NCBI RefSeq assembly: GCF_007846095.1
Contig: NZ_VOEI01000001.1
Location: 372,001 to 436,000 of the forward strand
From: Mucilaginibacter achroorhodeus
Lineage (GTDB): Bacteria > Bacteroidota > Bacteroidia > Sphingobacteriales > Sphingobacteriaceae
Reading direction: 5' to 3'
DNA: 64,000 bases
Below are positions 1-9,149 of this stretch, piece after piece. The position numbers and the translations under genes are program-made. The first letter of the stretch is position 1. Each line of letters starts with the position of its first letter. The notes under the pieces are model-generated. The model searched no databases, was not told where the DNA came from, and saw only the letters and a list, made by a program, of their open reading frames with translations.

Positions 1-416
1 TTATTGATAACGCAGCCATGCAACTGGTTAAAAACCCCAAGAAGTTTGACGTGGTATTAACCGCCAACCTTTTCGGTGATATCTTAACTGACGAGGCGTC
101 GCAGATAGCGGGCTCCATGGGCATGCTGGCATCAGCTTCAGTTGGTGACGGTACTGGGTTCTTTGAGCCTATCCATGGTTCGGCACATGATATTGCCGGT
201 CAGGACAAAGCAAACCCACTGGCCTCTATCCTATCGGTTGCGCTGATGCTGGAAATCAGTTTCGGCCTGAAAGACGAAGCTAAAAAGATTACCGACGCTA
301 TCGACAAAACATTAAAAGAAGGTTACCGCACCGGCGACATTGCCGATGGTAATACCTACAAAGCAAAAATATTAGGCACCAAAGCCATGGGCCAAAAAGT
401 GCTGGAGTATTTATAA
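1..416 (+). CDS. leuB: 3-isopropylmalate dehydrogenase, C-terminal part (cut by window start)
   Basis: This is the 3' end of an NAD-dependent 3-isopropylmalate dehydrogenase, which oxidatively decarboxylates 3-isopropylmalate in leucine synthesis in the cytoplasm. The reading frame is open from the first bases (codons from position 3), so the gene starts outside the window. Seen in the sequence: the family segment [19 protein letters not shown], which carries the conserved Asp residues of the metal/substrate site, followed by [18 protein letters not shown], which matches the adenine-binding loop of IPMDH. leuA and ilvA follow on the same strand, so this is the end of a branched-chain amino acid operon. 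Related isocitrate or tartrate dehydrogenases are possible by family, but the leucine context makes LeuB the best call. Confidence 0.93.
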   Translation, partial: IDNAAMQLVKNPKKFDVVLTANLFGDILTDEASQIAGSMGMLASASVGDGTGFFEPIHGSAHDIAGQDKANPLASILSVALMLEISFGLKDEAKKITDAIDKTLKEGYRTGDIADGNTYKAKILGTKAMGQKVLEYL

Positions 417-476
417 GTCAAAATTAAAAAGTCAAAAGTCAAAATAATGACTCAATGACTAATGACCCAATGCTAA
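417..476. repeat. Short tandem direct repeats between leuB and the methyltransferase gene
   Basis: The gap holds three copies of an AAGTCAAAA-type unit and then three copies of an AATGACYCA-type unit. The second set supplies several ATG codons, including the first possible start of the downstream methyltransferase, so the start of that gene is uncertain. Confidence 0.6.
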
Positions 477-1234
477 AAATGAAGTGGAACGCTGAATTAT
501 ATGATAACAAACATGCTTTCGTATTTGAATACGGCGAGAGCGTGTTGGAGATGCTTGATGTTAAACCGGGCGAGCACATCCTTGACCTGGGGTGTGGTAC
601 CGGCCATTTGACCAACGAGATCCAGAAGTTGGGCGCTATTGCAACGGGCATAGATTCGTCGCCGGAAATGGTAAAGAAAGCAAGAGAAACCTACAACAAC
701 GTGGATTTCTTTGTGGCTGATGGTGCCGATTTTCATTTCGATGAAAAGTTTGATGCAGTGTTTTCAAACGCTACCCTGCATTGGATCCGCAATGCCGATG
801 CGGTTATCAAGAGCGTATATGACTCACTTAAACCGGGCGGCCGCTTTGTAGCTGAAATGGGTGGCAAAGGAAACGTAGGCAAACTAATTGCAGCGACTAA
901 GCAGGTATTAATTAACCACGGTTATCACAAGCAATCCAAAACCGAGGTGTGGTATTTCCCGTCGCTGGCAGAATATACCGCACGGTTAGAAGCGCAAGGC
1001 TTCCGGGTAACGTTTGCAGCCCATTTTGACCGTAAAACACCGCTGCAGGACGGCGATCAGGGCGTAGCTAAATGGATCACCATGTTTGCGCCCCTTTATT
1101 TGGTTGACATCCCCGAAGAAGAGAAAAAACAAATGCTTACAGAAGTTACCGAACTGCTTGAGCCGCATTACAACGAGAACGGCCAATGGTACGCAGACTA
1201 CGTAAGATTAAGATTTACAGCTGTTAAAGAGTAG
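455..1234 (+). CDS. Class I SAM-dependent methyltransferase
   Basis: Cytoplasmic class I methyltransferase of about 259 residues; its substrate cannot be told from sequence. Motif I (DLGCGTGHLT, residues 44-53) forms the SAM-binding glycine loop, a second acidic motif (ATGIDSSPEM) follows, and NATLHWI near residue 105 resembles the post-motif seen in trans-aconitate methyltransferase-like and UbiE-like proteins. The first ATG (455) lies inside a run of short repeats; ATG at 470 or 479 is equally possible, and 479 would begin the protein directly at the conserved KWNAELYD segment. It sits between leuB and leuA in the same orientation, with about 90 nt before leuA, so it is probably co-transcribed, but nothing links it to leucine synthesis. 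Confidence 0.85.
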   Translation: MTNDPMLKMKWNAELYDNKHAFVFEYGESVLEMLDVKPGEHILDLGCGTGHLTNEIQKLGAIATGIDSSPEMVKKARETYNNVDFFVADGADFHFDEKFDAVFSNATLHWIRNADAVIKSVYDSLKPGGRFVAEMGGKGNVGKLIAATKQVLINHGYHKQSKTEVWYFPSLAEYTARLEAQGFRVTFAAHFDRKTPLQDGDQGVAKWITMFAPLYLVDIPEEEKKQMLTEVTELLEPHYNENGQWYADYVRLRFTAVKE

Positions 1235-1240
1235 CAAGTA

Positions 1241-1284
1241 TATCGTATCAAGTAGAGCTTGAATAAATACTTGATACTTGATAC
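1241..1284. repeat. Inverted and direct ATACTTGAT-type repeats upstream of leuA
   Basis: GTATCAAGTA (1245-1254) is repeated as its exact reverse complement (1268-1277), followed by another CTTGATACT copy. The arms are 13 nt apart and no T-run follows, so this is not a convincing terminator. It looks like intergenic short-repeat expansion. Confidence 0.45.
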
Positions 1285-1323
1285 TAACTACCCGATACTA
1301 AAACTAATACAAAACGAAGAAAT

Positions 1324-2490
1324 ATGTTACACGATCCAAACCGCGTTTACGTTTTTGATACCACGCTTCGCGATGGCGAGCAGGTACCGGGTTGCCAGCT
1401 AACAACCCCGGAAAAGATAGAGATAGCCCGCGAGCTGGAAACGCTTGGCGTGGATATTATTGAGGCAGGTTTCCCGGTATCAAGTCCGGGCGATTTCCAG
1501 AGCGTTGTAGAGATATCCAAGGCTGTATCTGCTCCCACTGTTTGTGCACTCACACGCGCCAACAAAGGTGATATCGATTCAGCTATCGAAGCTTTAAAAT
1601 ACGCCAAACACCCGCGTATTCATACAGGTATTGGCTCATCAGACCAGCACATTAAACATAAATTCAACAGCACCCGCGAGGAAATATTAGAACGTGCGGT
1701 TGATGCTGTAAAATACGCCAAAAAGGCAGTAGAAGATATTGAGTTTTATGCCGAAGATGCAGGCCGTGCAGATGTGGTTTTCCTGGCGCAAATGGTTGAG
1801 GCTGTGATAGCTGCCGGTGCTACGGTGGTTAATATCCCGGATACAAACGGTTACTGTTTACCAGACCAGTATGGTGCTAAGATCAAGTTCCTGAAAGAAA
1901 ACGTTAAAAACATCGATAAGGCCATTATCTCTGTGCATTGCCATAACGATCTGGGTTTAGCAACCGCTAACTCCATAGCCGGTTTACAGAACGGTGCCCG
2001 ACAGGTAGAAGGTACAATCAACGGTATCGGCGAGCGTGCAGGTAACACCTCTATCGAGGAGGTGGTGATGGTGCTGAAAACACACGCAGCACTTGGCTTG
2101 TACACCAACGTAAACAGCAAAAATTTCTATGAGATGAGCCGTATGGTAAGCTCGCAGATGCGTATGCCAGTGCAGCCAAATAAGGCTATTGTAGGTGCTA
2201 ACGCTTTCGCACACAGCTCAGGTATCCACCAGGATGGTTTCCTTAAAAACCGTGAAAATTACGAGATCATTAAACCAGAAGATGTAGGTTTCCCAAGTGC
2301 AAGCATTGTTTTGACTGCCCGCAGCGGCCGCCATGCTTTGAAATTCCACCTGGAAAGATTGGGCTATAAACTGGATAAAGATGAGCTTTATGAAGCCTAT
2401 CAGCGCTTTTTAACTCTTGCTGATAGCAAACTGGATATAAACGACGACGACCTGCAAAGCCTTATAGCAGATAAGCTGGTAAAGAACTAA
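1324..2490 (+). CDS. leuA: 2-isopropylmalate synthase, short form without regulatory domain
   Basis: Condenses acetyl-CoA with 2-oxoisovalerate, the first committed step of leucine synthesis. The HMGL-like TIM barrel is complete: [10 protein letters not shown] at residues 11-20, the metal-binding HCHND at 205-209 and GERAGNTS at 236-243. At 388 residues it ends soon after the barrel and the adjoining subdomain. The C-terminal LeuA allosteric domain of the roughly 500-residue form is absent, so classical leucine feedback through that domain is not expected. Homocitrate or citramalate synthases are relatives, but the position between leuB and ilvA favours LeuA. ilvA begins 3 nt after the stop, indicating co-transcription. 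Confidence 0.93.
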   Translation: MLHDPNRVYVFDTTLRDGEQVPGCQLTTPEKIEIARELETLGVDIIEAGFPVSSPGDFQSVVEISKAVSAPTVCALTRANKGDIDSAIEALKYAKHPRIHTGIGSSDQHIKHKFNSTREEILERAVDAVKYAKKAVEDIEFYAEDAGRADVVFLAQMVEAVIAAGATVVNIPDTNGYCLPDQYGAKIKFLKENVKNIDKAIISVHCHNDLGLATANSIAGLQNGARQVEGTINGIGERAGNTSIEEVVMVLKTHAALGLYTNVNSKNFYEMSRMVSSQMRMPVQPNKAIVGANAFAHSSGIHQDGFLKNRENYEIIKPEDVGFPSASIVLTARSGRHALKFHLERLGYKLDKDELYEAYQRFLTLADSKLDINDDDLQSLIADKLVKN

Positions 2491-2493
2491 CTA

Positions 2494-3744
2494 ATGGATA
2501 CAGATACAGCATTGCATTTGGATTTTGACGCGGCCTACGCAAGGCTAAAAGACGTGGTTAAACGTACCCCATTGGAGTACAACCAGCGCCTGTCCGAAAA
2601 ATACGAGTGCAACATATATTTAAAGCGCGAAGACATGCAGATAGTGCGCTCTTATAAGTTAAGAGGCGCCTATAACATGATCAGTCAGCTAAGTGCGGAT
2701 GAACTGAGTAGCGGTGTGGTTTGCGCCAGTGCGGGCAACCATGCACAGGGAGTGGCTTATTCCTGCAAAAAGATGGGTGTTAAAGGCGTAATTTTTATGC
2801 CTGAGATCACTCCGAAACAAAAGGTTAACCAAACCGAGATGTTCGGTAACGGCAATGTAGAGCTGGTTTTAACCGGCGATACTTTTGACGATTGCCTGCG
2901 CGAAGCTTTGGCCTACACCGCAGAACACGGCATGACCTTCATCCCGCCGTTTGATGATTATCGCACCATTGAAGGCCAGGGAACTGTTGGTGTTGAGATC
3001 TTACAAGACCTTCCTAACCCCGAGGTTGCCATTATGCCTATCGGCGGTGGTGGTTTGGCCGCGGGCATGGGTACTTATCTAAAACAAACCATACCCGGTA
3101 TCAAATTGATTGGGGTTGAGCCTGAGGGAGCACCATCAATGCTTACCTCTATGCAAAACGGCGAGAACACCACACTTGGCGACATAGATAGGTTTGTTGA
3201 TGGCGCTGCTGTAAAACGCGTTGGCGAAAAAACTTTTAACATCTGCCGCGAAATACTGGATGACATGCTTACTGTACCTGAGGGTAAGGTTTGTACCACT
3301 ATTTTAAGGCTTTACAATGAGGACGCTATTGTGGTTGAACCCGCGGGTGCCCTTTCTGTAACGGCGCTTGATGCGGTTAAAGACCAGATAAGAGGTAAAA
3401 ACGTGGTCTGCATCATCAGCGGTGGCAATAACGATATCGACCGTATGGCCGAGATTAAAGAAAAATCGTTATTGTACGAGGGCCTTAAACATTACTTCAT
3501 CGTTCGTTTCCCACAACGCCCGGGTGCTTTAAAATTATTTGTTACCGAAGTATTAGGCCCTGGTGATGATATAACCCGTTTCGAATTCATTAAAAAAACA
3601 TCAAAAGAAAACGGCCCAGCCCTGGTAGGCATCGAATTAAAAAATGCCGGCGACTACCCTGCCCTGCTCCAACGTATGCAGGAGAACCGTTTCGAGGTGA
3701 TCGAGATCAACAAGGATGCTACGTTGTTTGAATATTTGGTCTGA
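2494..3744 (+). CDS. ilvA: Threonine dehydratase (threonine deaminase), biosynthetic
   Basis: PLP-dependent enzyme that converts threonine to 2-oxobutyrate, the entry step to isoleucine. The fold-type II catalytic part contains the Schiff-base lysine (K55 in SYKLRGA), the substrate loop ASAGNHAQG (residues 78-86) and the phosphate-binding GGGGLAAG (184-191). A C-terminal regulatory region with one ACT-like domain starts near residue 335 (FIVRFPQRPGALK), as in the roughly 420-residue biosynthetic form and unlike the two-ACT-domain E. coli enzyme. It follows leuA by 3 nt and ends the operon, with a hairpin terminator 30 nt downstream. Confidence 0.94.
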   Translation: MDTDTALHLDFDAAYARLKDVVKRTPLEYNQRLSEKYECNIYLKREDMQIVRSYKLRGAYNMISQLSADELSSGVVCASAGNHAQGVAYSCKKMGVKGVIFMPEITPKQKVNQTEMFGNGNVELVLTGDTFDDCLREALAYTAEHGMTFIPPFDDYRTIEGQGTVGVEILQDLPNPEVAIMPIGGGGLAAGMGTYLKQTIPGIKLIGVEPEGAPSMLTSMQNGENTTLGDIDRFVDGAAVKRVGEKTFNICREILDDMLTVPEGKVCTTILRLYNEDAIVVEPAGALSVTALDAVKDQIRGKNVVCIISGGNNDIDRMAEIKEKSLLYEGLKHYFIVRFPQRPGALKLFVTEVLGPGDDITRFEFIKKTSKENGPALVGIELKNAGDYPALLQRMQENRFEVIEINKDATLFEYLV

Positions 3745-3775
3745 ATACGGATCAGAAGAATAAAAGAATTTGCTG

Positions 3776-3805
3776 AAAGCTGCTCATTGTCGGGCGGCTT
3801 TTTTT
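3776..3805 (+). terminator. Rho-independent terminator after ilvA
   Basis: AAAGCTGC pairs with GCGGCTTT (one G-U pair) across a 10-nt loop and is followed directly by a T-run. It closes the leu-ilv operon. Confidence 0.7.
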
Positions 3806-3930
3806 ACGGGTTACTCATTATACGTTACGTTATCCACAGTCAAAATACCTTGTCGGGCACGGGATAAAACAAAGCCATTGTCAGGATCGTAGTTGTTGAT
3901 AATCTTATTGTCACAATGTCAGGGTGGGTG

Positions 3931-3962
3931 TTGTGGCAAGCGTTTTGATTAGTATATATTTG
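3931..3962 (+). promoter_or_regulatory. Bacteroidota-type promoter of trxA
   Basis: TATATTTG (3955-3962) matches the TAnnTTTG -7 consensus, and TTGT (3931-3934) lies 20 nt upstream as a partial -33 element. The trxA start codon is 27 nt downstream. Confidence 0.5.
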
Positions 3963-3989
3963 TATAACATTATTTAAAATATAGAAATC

Positions 3990-4310
3990 ATGGCTTTAGA
4001 AATAACTGATGCAAACTTTGAAGAACTTGTTCTTAAATCAGATAAACCGGTATTGATCGACTTTTGGGCAGAGTGGTGTGGTCCGTGTAGAATGGTAGGC
4101 CCTGTTGTTGAAGAACTTGCTAAAGACTACGAAGGCCAGGCCGTTGTAGGTAAAGTAAATGTTGATAACAACCCTGGTATATCTATGAAGTATGGCATCC
4201 GTAACATCCCGGCTTTATTATACTTTAAAGGCGGCGAAATTGTTGACAAGCAAATTGGTGCAGTACCAAAATCTATCCTTGCCGATAAATTAGCTAAACA
4301 ATTAGCATAA
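3990..4310 (+). CDS. trxA: Thioredoxin
   Basis: Small cytoplasmic dithiol-disulfide oxidoreductase of 106 residues, the usual TrxA length. The active site WCGPC has its cysteines at residues 30 and 33, preceded by VLIDFWAE; the cis-proline loop (RNIPALLYF) and the C-terminal helix are in the expected places. No signal peptide is present. The gene is transcribed alone, with a promoter-like element 27 nt upstream and a strong terminator just downstream. Confidence 0.96.
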   Translation: MALEITDANFEELVLKSDKPVLIDFWAEWCGPCRMVGPVVEELAKDYEGQAVVGKVNVDNNPGISMKYGIRNIPALLYFKGGEIVDKQIGAVPKSILADKLAKQLA

Positions 4311-4330
4311 TTGAGCTGAAAGATATAAAA

Positions 4331-4369
4331 AGAAAGCCTCTGAAAAACATTCAGAGGCTTTCTTTTTTT
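4331..4369 (+). terminator. Strong rho-independent terminator after trxA
   Basis: A perfect 13-bp stem (AGAAAGCCTCTGA with its complement) and a 7-nt loop are followed by six T. Confidence 0.9.
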
Positions 4370-4420
4370 GGAGGAATTTTGTCCTTCGTCTTTATTTTAA
4401 AAATCCTTTTTCAGAATAAA

Positions 4421-5116
4421 TCACATCCTGCTAACGCTACCGCTGCCTGCTTTTGATGTCGAGATATTTCTGACAGCACCAGTGTAATGAACATCGCCGC
4501 TACCAACTACAGATGCATCTAATTTTTCACCTACGTTAACGCGCGCATCACCACTACCTGCAACTTTTACCTGCGTATTGTTGGTAGTAAGGTTTTGACC
4601 GGTAAAATCGCCTGAACCTACTACTTTAACAACAGAGTTATCTGCACGGCCAGAGATAGTGATATCTCCTGAACCGCCAATGCTGCTCTCCAGGTCTTTT
4701 ACCTCAACCCTGCCGGTAATATCGCCGCTGCCGGTTAATTTCAATTTTAATGCAGGTGCCTTCAATCCATTCTTAAACATTACATCACCACTGCCTGCAA
4801 GGCTTACTGCGTTCACATCTTTAATGTTCACATAAACGATCATTTTTTTGTTGCCGTTCCAATTCCAACTGACGTTATCCTTGTTATAGATCTTAAGTAC
4901 ACCGCCGTTAACTTCAGTAATGATCTTATTGATCACTTCAGATGGTGCATCAACTTTTACCGACTCACTTGAGCCTTGAGTAATAAATACATCATAGGAG
5001 CCCGAAACTTCTACTGCATGGAAGCCGCTAAGGTTCCTGTCCTGCGTATCTGCCTTAACCAGGCTTGCTGTGGCAACCATGGTAGCTGCCAGTAAAAAGG
5101 TTTTAAGTGTGTTCAT
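4421..5116 (-). CDS. Secreted DUF2807 (putative auto-transporter adhesin, head GIN) protein with GSGD repeats
   Basis: Exported protein of 231 residues with an N-terminal signal peptide (MNTLKTFLLAATMVATASLV, cleavage near residue 22). The mature part begins with the DUF2807 pattern (FHAVEVSGSYDVFITQG) and then shows seven evenly spaced GSGD or GSGS turns separated by alternating beta-strand residues, the expected picture of a right-handed beta-helix with one turn per repeat. DUF2807 proteins are common in Bacteroidota; their function is unproven, and the adhesin name comes only from the domain database. No operon partner is evident. Confidence 0.85.
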   Translation of the reverse strand: MNTLKTFLLAATMVATASLVKADTQDRNLSGFHAVEVSGSYDVFITQGSSESVKVDAPSEVINKIITEVNGGVLKIYNKDNVSWNWNGNKKMIVYVNIKDVNAVSLAGSGDVMFKNGLKAPALKLKLTGSGDITGRVEVKDLESSIGGSGDITISGRADNSVVKVVGSGDFTGQNLTTNNTQVKVAGSGDARVNVGEKLDASVVGSGDVHYTGAVRNISTSKAGSGSVSRM

Positions 5117-5217
5117 GTTAGTTCGAGTGTTTAACTATTAGATGCAGTACGTAACCAAAAAGTTGCACTGAACAGAAAATAAATATTGGCGGGAAGCTAT
5201 AAAGGCCAGTAAATAAA

Positions 5218-5310
5218 AATGTCATTTCGAACGATAGTGAGAAATCTTCTACACGTTACTTGTCGCACGCAGAAGATTTCTCCTCACTGACGTTCGTTCA
5301 AAATGACATT
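5218..5310. repeat. Palindromic intergenic repeat, family 1, copy 1 (AATGTCATTTCGAACG type)
   Basis: An imperfect inverted repeat of about 93 bp. The left arm starts AATGTCATTTCGAACGATAG and reaches AGAAATCTTCT; the right arm starts AGAAGATTTCTCCTCACTGA and ends AAAATGACATT. It resembles three other elements at 7020, 14561 and 16589. Confidence 0.75.
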
Positions 5311-5333
5311 TTTTATAGATGAACTAAAGAACC

Positions 5334-7001
5334 TTAATCTACCAACACCCCTATGTAATAATTAAACAGATCAACCTCGATATTGTCTTTTGTAGCGCCC
5401 TGGATATTTAAAGGTGAAAAGCGCTGCGTTGGTTTGATAAACTGGTATTCGCCACCTTTTACCCTCACTTTAACCGGCATGTTAAAACCGTGCACATCGG
5501 CAATCCACCTGCACATTAGTTTGCCATTAATGGTATCAAACTCCAGGGTAGGTATAACGGTATGCCTCAAATACTGCTCAAAAACAGGTGAAAGGTTAAT
5601 GCCGCTTTGCTGGTTTATGTAATTTACCACATCATTGTAGGTAACGGTTTGATGGTAAAAGGTCTTGTTAAGTCCGCGTAAAATACCACGCCATTTTTCA
5701 TCATCATTAATAATGGTGCGTATCATATTGAGCATGTTGCCACCTTTAGGATACATATCGCCGGAGCCTTCCTTGTTAACATTGTACGGACCAACAATAG
5801 GCCCGTCGTTCTGTATGCCTAACCGGGTGCCATGCACATACTCCTGGCCGGCTTGCTTGCCCCAGTTATCCTCAACAAATAATGATTCGCTGTAATTGGT
5901 AAAGCTTTCATGGATCCACATATCGGCCAAATCTTTTGAGGTGATGTTGTTACCAAACCACTCGTGGCCGCTTTCGTGCACTACGATGAAATCCCATTTC
6001 AAACCCCAGCCGGTACCGGAAAGATCGCGGCCAAGGTAGCCGTTCTGGTAATGGTTGCCATAAGCGGTACCGCTTTGGTGCTCCATGCCTAAATGATGCG
6101 TTTCTACCATTTTGTAACCGTCTTTGTAAAACGGATAGGGGCCAAACCAATGCTCAAAAGCCTTTAGCATCGGTTTAACGTTTGCGCCCCAATGTTTCTT
6201 AGCTTTCTCCAGGTTGTAGCTTAAGGGCCAAAAATCAAGTGTAAGCTTGCCATCTTCGCCCTGGTAAACATCGCTGTAGTGCGCATAGTCGCCTATGTTG
6301 GCTTCAATGTCATAATTATTGATGGGGTTGGCTACAAACCAATCAAAGCGGGTATAGCCGTCTTTAAGTTTGGTAACTTTACGCAAACGCCCGTTGCTTA
6401 CATCCTTTAAACCATTGGGTACACTTATGCTGATCAATGCGCTATCAACTTCGTCGGCCTGCTGATCTTTGGTAGGCCACCAAACGCTGGCACCCATACC
6501 CTGGCATGCTGTTGATACCCATTTATGCCCAAGTGAATCTACATTGTATTCTACCCCACCGTCCCAGGGGGCGCGCTTAGCAATAGTAGGGTTACCCGAA
6601 TAATACACAGTGAACTGCTCCTTACTGCCACTTTTTATGGTCTGCGGGAAGGTTATAAACACCGCATTGTACTCGCGGGTGTATGGTACTTCCTTGCCCT
6701 TATAAAGCACTTTCTCTACCTTAAGGTTAGAGAACAGATCAAACTGCAGCTTAGTAAAATCCTGCGTGGCGGTGTATTTAAAAAGTACATTGCCGCTGAT
6801 GAATTTGTTATCGATATCAAACTTCACATCCAGGTGATAATAATTGATATCATAACAGGTACGCAATGGCGTAGTGAGCGAGCCGCGCAACGTATCAGCA
6901 CGGGTAAAAGTTTCTTTGCTAACACCAAGTTGGGCGTGGGCATTTGAAGAAAGAAAACCGGCTATCAGGATGCCGGCATATATTGAGTTTCTAATTTTCA
7001 T
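5334..7001 (-). CDS. Secreted M1-family metallopeptidase (gluzincin)
   Basis: Zinc aminopeptidase-like protein of 555 residues with a Sec signal peptide (residues 1-23, ending SSNAHA). The N-terminal beta domain has the CYDINYYHLDVKFD start typical of M1 proteins. The zinc site HESGH is at 342-346 with the third ligand E365 in WIHESF, and GMEHQ (305-309) corresponds to the GxMEN substrate-binding motif with the Asn replaced. The long C-terminal helical domain of PepN or LTA4 hydrolase is missing, as in many shorter Bacteroidota M1 proteins. It probably acts in the periplasm or at the surface on peptides. The CocE-type hydrolase gene lies upstream on the same strand, separated by a palindromic repeat. 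Confidence 0.88.
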   Translation of the reverse strand: MKIRNSIYAGILIAGFLSSNAHAQLGVSKETFTRADTLRGSLTTPLRTCYDINYYHLDVKFDIDNKFISGNVLFKYTATQDFTKLQFDLFSNLKVEKVLYKGKEVPYTREYNAVFITFPQTIKSGSKEQFTVYYSGNPTIAKRAPWDGGVEYNVDSLGHKWVSTACQGMGASVWWPTKDQQADEVDSALISISVPNGLKDVSNGRLRKVTKLKDGYTRFDWFVANPINNYDIEANIGDYAHYSDVYQGEDGKLTLDFWPLSYNLEKAKKHWGANVKPMLKAFEHWFGPYPFYKDGYKMVETHHLGMEHQSGTAYGNHYQNGYLGRDLSGTGWGLKWDFIVVHESGHEWFGNNITSKDLADMWIHESFTNYSESLFVEDNWGKQAGQEYVHGTRLGIQNDGPIVGPYNVNKEGSGDMYPKGGNMLNMIRTIINDDEKWRGILRGLNKTFYHQTVTYNDVVNYINQQSGINLSPVFEQYLRHTVIPTLEFDTINGKLMCRWIADVHGFNMPVKVRVKGGEYQFIKPTQRFSPLNIQGATKDNIEVDLFNYYIGVLVD

Positions 7002-7019
7002 AATAACGATATAAAACTA

Positions 7020-7130
7020 TGTCATTGCGAGCGTAGCGCGGCAATCTTAAAGGACAAGCGTATTCGATCAGCCGATGAGATTGCCACGTCACGCCCTTTC
7101 ACAAAGCCCTTCTTGCTCCTCGCAATGACA
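7020..7130. repeat. Palindromic intergenic repeat, family 1, copy 2 (TGTCATTGCGAGCG type)
   Basis: The outer arms TGTCATTGCGAG and CTCGCAATGACA are exact complements, and the inner arms GGCAATCT and AGATTGCC also pair. It lies between the M1 peptidase and CocE-type genes. Confidence 0.75.
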
Positions 7131-7160
7131 ATGTGAAAATACTCTCTTATCTCTAATAAA

Positions 7161-9026
7161 TTACTTCAACACCTCCACATCAATAAAGCTATCATTAAAC
7201 ACCGTGTGGGTAGCTTTCTGATAGTCGCTTGCTGTTGCTTTGTATGGGTTCTCAACAAACTTTTGCGGGTTACGAGCGTAAAGCGGGAACGATGTGCTTT
7301 GCACCTGTATCATAATGCGATGGCCTTTTTTAAAGGTATGAAGTACATCATTCAGGTGGAAGTTTACCGGGGTTTTCTGGTTTGGCACCATTGCCTCGGG
7401 TTTTTCAAAGCTATTGCGGAAACGTGCCGGCATAATTTGCGAACGTACCATTTGCCAGTAGTTGCTCAGGATGACGTTCTTGTTCGGCATGTAAGGATTG
7501 TTCGGCTCGTCCGGAGGATAAACGTCGATCAGTTTTACTATCCAGTCGGCATCGGTACCTGTGGTAGCAACTTTTAGATTAGCCATTATCTCACCGCCAA
7601 GGGTAACGTCATCAGTCAGAACATCCGTTTGGAAAACCAGCACATCTGTACGCCTGCCGGCAAAGCGTTGATCCTCGCTCATGTAATTGTGCGGGGTAAA
7701 GCCCATGGTAGTGGTATTATCCTCGGTGTAAGGAACAGGTTTTAGCGGGTCGCTTACAAAACTGGTACCGGCGCCACCGTTTTGTGCGGTTTCGGTAAGC
7801 TTACCATCGTTATTCAGGTAAAATTTAACATGGCTGGCAGCCGGAGAAGGCCATTTATCAAACTTGCGCCACTCATTTTTACCGGTGTTGAACATGTAAG
7901 CCTTAGGCAGGCCTGAGTTCTTATCACCATTCTCCTTTAGGAAGTGATGAAAGAATTTTTGCTCCATCTCTTTTTGGTAGAAGGTAGCAATACTATCGCC
8001 AAAGTAGATGTTACTATGCATGGTATGCCCCGTCTCGCGCGACCAGCGACCATGACCAAACGGGCCCATCACGATAGTGTTATAAGCGGACGGATCTTTC
8101 TTTTCTATGGTTTTGAAAATTGCCAACGGACCGGTTAAGTCTTCGGCATCAAACCAGCCACCAACCAGCATAACGGCTGGTTTCACTTTGTTGTAGTGTT
8201 TTAACAAACCGCGTTTTTGCCAAAACTCATCGTAGTTGGGATGGTTGACGGTTTCCTGCCAAAAGAAATTGTCTTTGTAATATTTATCGGCATTACTTAG
8301 CGGACCAAGATCTAACAGAAACTGGTAGCCATCGCGTGTACCGGGATTAAACATGGTGTTCTGGTACCATGCTTTTGAGGTGGTATCTGTTTTTTGCACA
8401 CCAAATACAGGGAAAGTAAAGAAGTAGCCTTCTATAAATGCTCCGTTATGGTGAAAATCATCAAAAAAGAAATCGGAAATAGGTGCCTGCGGCGATGAGG
8501 CTTTTAACGCAGGGTGATTACTCAAGATACCCGCAGCGGTGTAAAATCCGGGGTAGCTTATACCCCACTGACCAACTTTACCATTGTTGTTTGCGACGTT
8601 CTTTACCAGCCAGTCTATAGTATCATAGGTATCAGAACCTTCATCAACATCTTTTTTGGTTTTCTTGTTATCGATAACCGGGGTCATGTTGGTCCAGGTG
8701 CCTTCGCTTTTGTATCGGCCGCGTACATCCTGGTAAACGTAGATATAACCTTCCTGCATCATGTATTTTGAGGGACCAACCTGGTTGGGATATTTGGTTT
8801 CGCCGTAAGGGGCGATACTGTAACAGGTACGCTGCATAATGATCGGGTACTTTTTATCCTTAGCAGCGTCGTTAGGCGTGTAGATGGAAGTAAAAAGCTT
8901 TACGCCATCGCGCATGGTGATGTAAACGTCCTTTTTGATGTAGTGCTCTTTTACGTAACTGCTTTGGGCAAGCATCGAGTTGCAGGCAATAGCCATTAGC
9001 AGCAATAATGCGGAGAGTTTTTTCAT
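7161..9026 (-). CDS. Secreted CocE/NonD family (X-Pro dipeptidyl-peptidase-like) hydrolase
   Basis: Serine hydrolase of the S15/CocE family, 621 residues, with a signal peptide (residues 1-20, ending MLAQ). The alpha/beta-hydrolase core carries the nucleophile S157 in GQWGISYPG; VQDVRGRYKSEG is the family signature before it. VGGWFDAEDLTG probably holds the catalytic Asp and MGPFGHGRW the His. The last 200 residues or so form the jelly-roll PepX_C domain (LSNYWQMVRSQI, FKKGHRIMIQVQS). Such enzymes cleave acyl-peptides, X-Pro dipeptides or esters; which one cannot be told. The region upstream of its start holds three palindromes. Confidence 0.88.
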   Translation of the reverse strand: MKKLSALLLLMAIACNSMLAQSSYVKEHYIKKDVYITMRDGVKLFTSIYTPNDAAKDKKYPIIMQRTCYSIAPYGETKYPNQVGPSKYMMQEGYIYVYQDVRGRYKSEGTWTNMTPVIDNKKTKKDVDEGSDTYDTIDWLVKNVANNNGKVGQWGISYPGFYTAAGILSNHPALKASSPQAPISDFFFDDFHHNGAFIEGYFFTFPVFGVQKTDTTSKAWYQNTMFNPGTRDGYQFLLDLGPLSNADKYYKDNFFWQETVNHPNYDEFWQKRGLLKHYNKVKPAVMLVGGWFDAEDLTGPLAIFKTIEKKDPSAYNTIVMGPFGHGRWSRETGHTMHSNIYFGDSIATFYQKEMEQKFFHHFLKENGDKNSGLPKAYMFNTGKNEWRKFDKWPSPAASHVKFYLNNDGKLTETAQNGGAGTSFVSDPLKPVPYTEDNTTTMGFTPHNYMSEDQRFAGRRTDVLVFQTDVLTDDVTLGGEIMANLKVATTGTDADWIVKLIDVYPPDEPNNPYMPNKNVILSNYWQMVRSQIMPARFRNSFEKPEAMVPNQKTPVNFHLNDVLHTFKKGHRIMIQVQSTSFPLYARNPQKFVENPYKATASDYQKATHTVFNDSFIDVEVLK

Positions 9027-9057
9027 GATGTGGGTCAGTAATAGTGTTAACGGGTGT

Positions 9058-9074
9058 AATTTACTAAGTAAATT
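9058..9074. promoter_or_regulatory. 17-bp palindrome upstream of the CocE-type gene (possible operator)
   Basis: AATTTACT and AGTAAATT are perfect 8-bp arms around a single central base, 32 nt upstream of the start codon at 9026. A gapped inverted repeat (ACAATG 9094-9099, CATTGT 9115-9120) lies further upstream. An operator role is inference. Confidence 0.35.
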
Positions 9075-9149
9075 GCTAATTAACTACATAGTTACAATGA
9101 TGTTACAAAAGCAACATTGTTTCATTTACAGAATATTACTTGAGATAGT

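Noticed and set aside
1241..1284. Inverted repeat upstream of leuA as terminator or attenuator
   Set aside because: No T-run, no leader peptide with Leu codons and AT-rich arms; it looks like short-repeat expansion.
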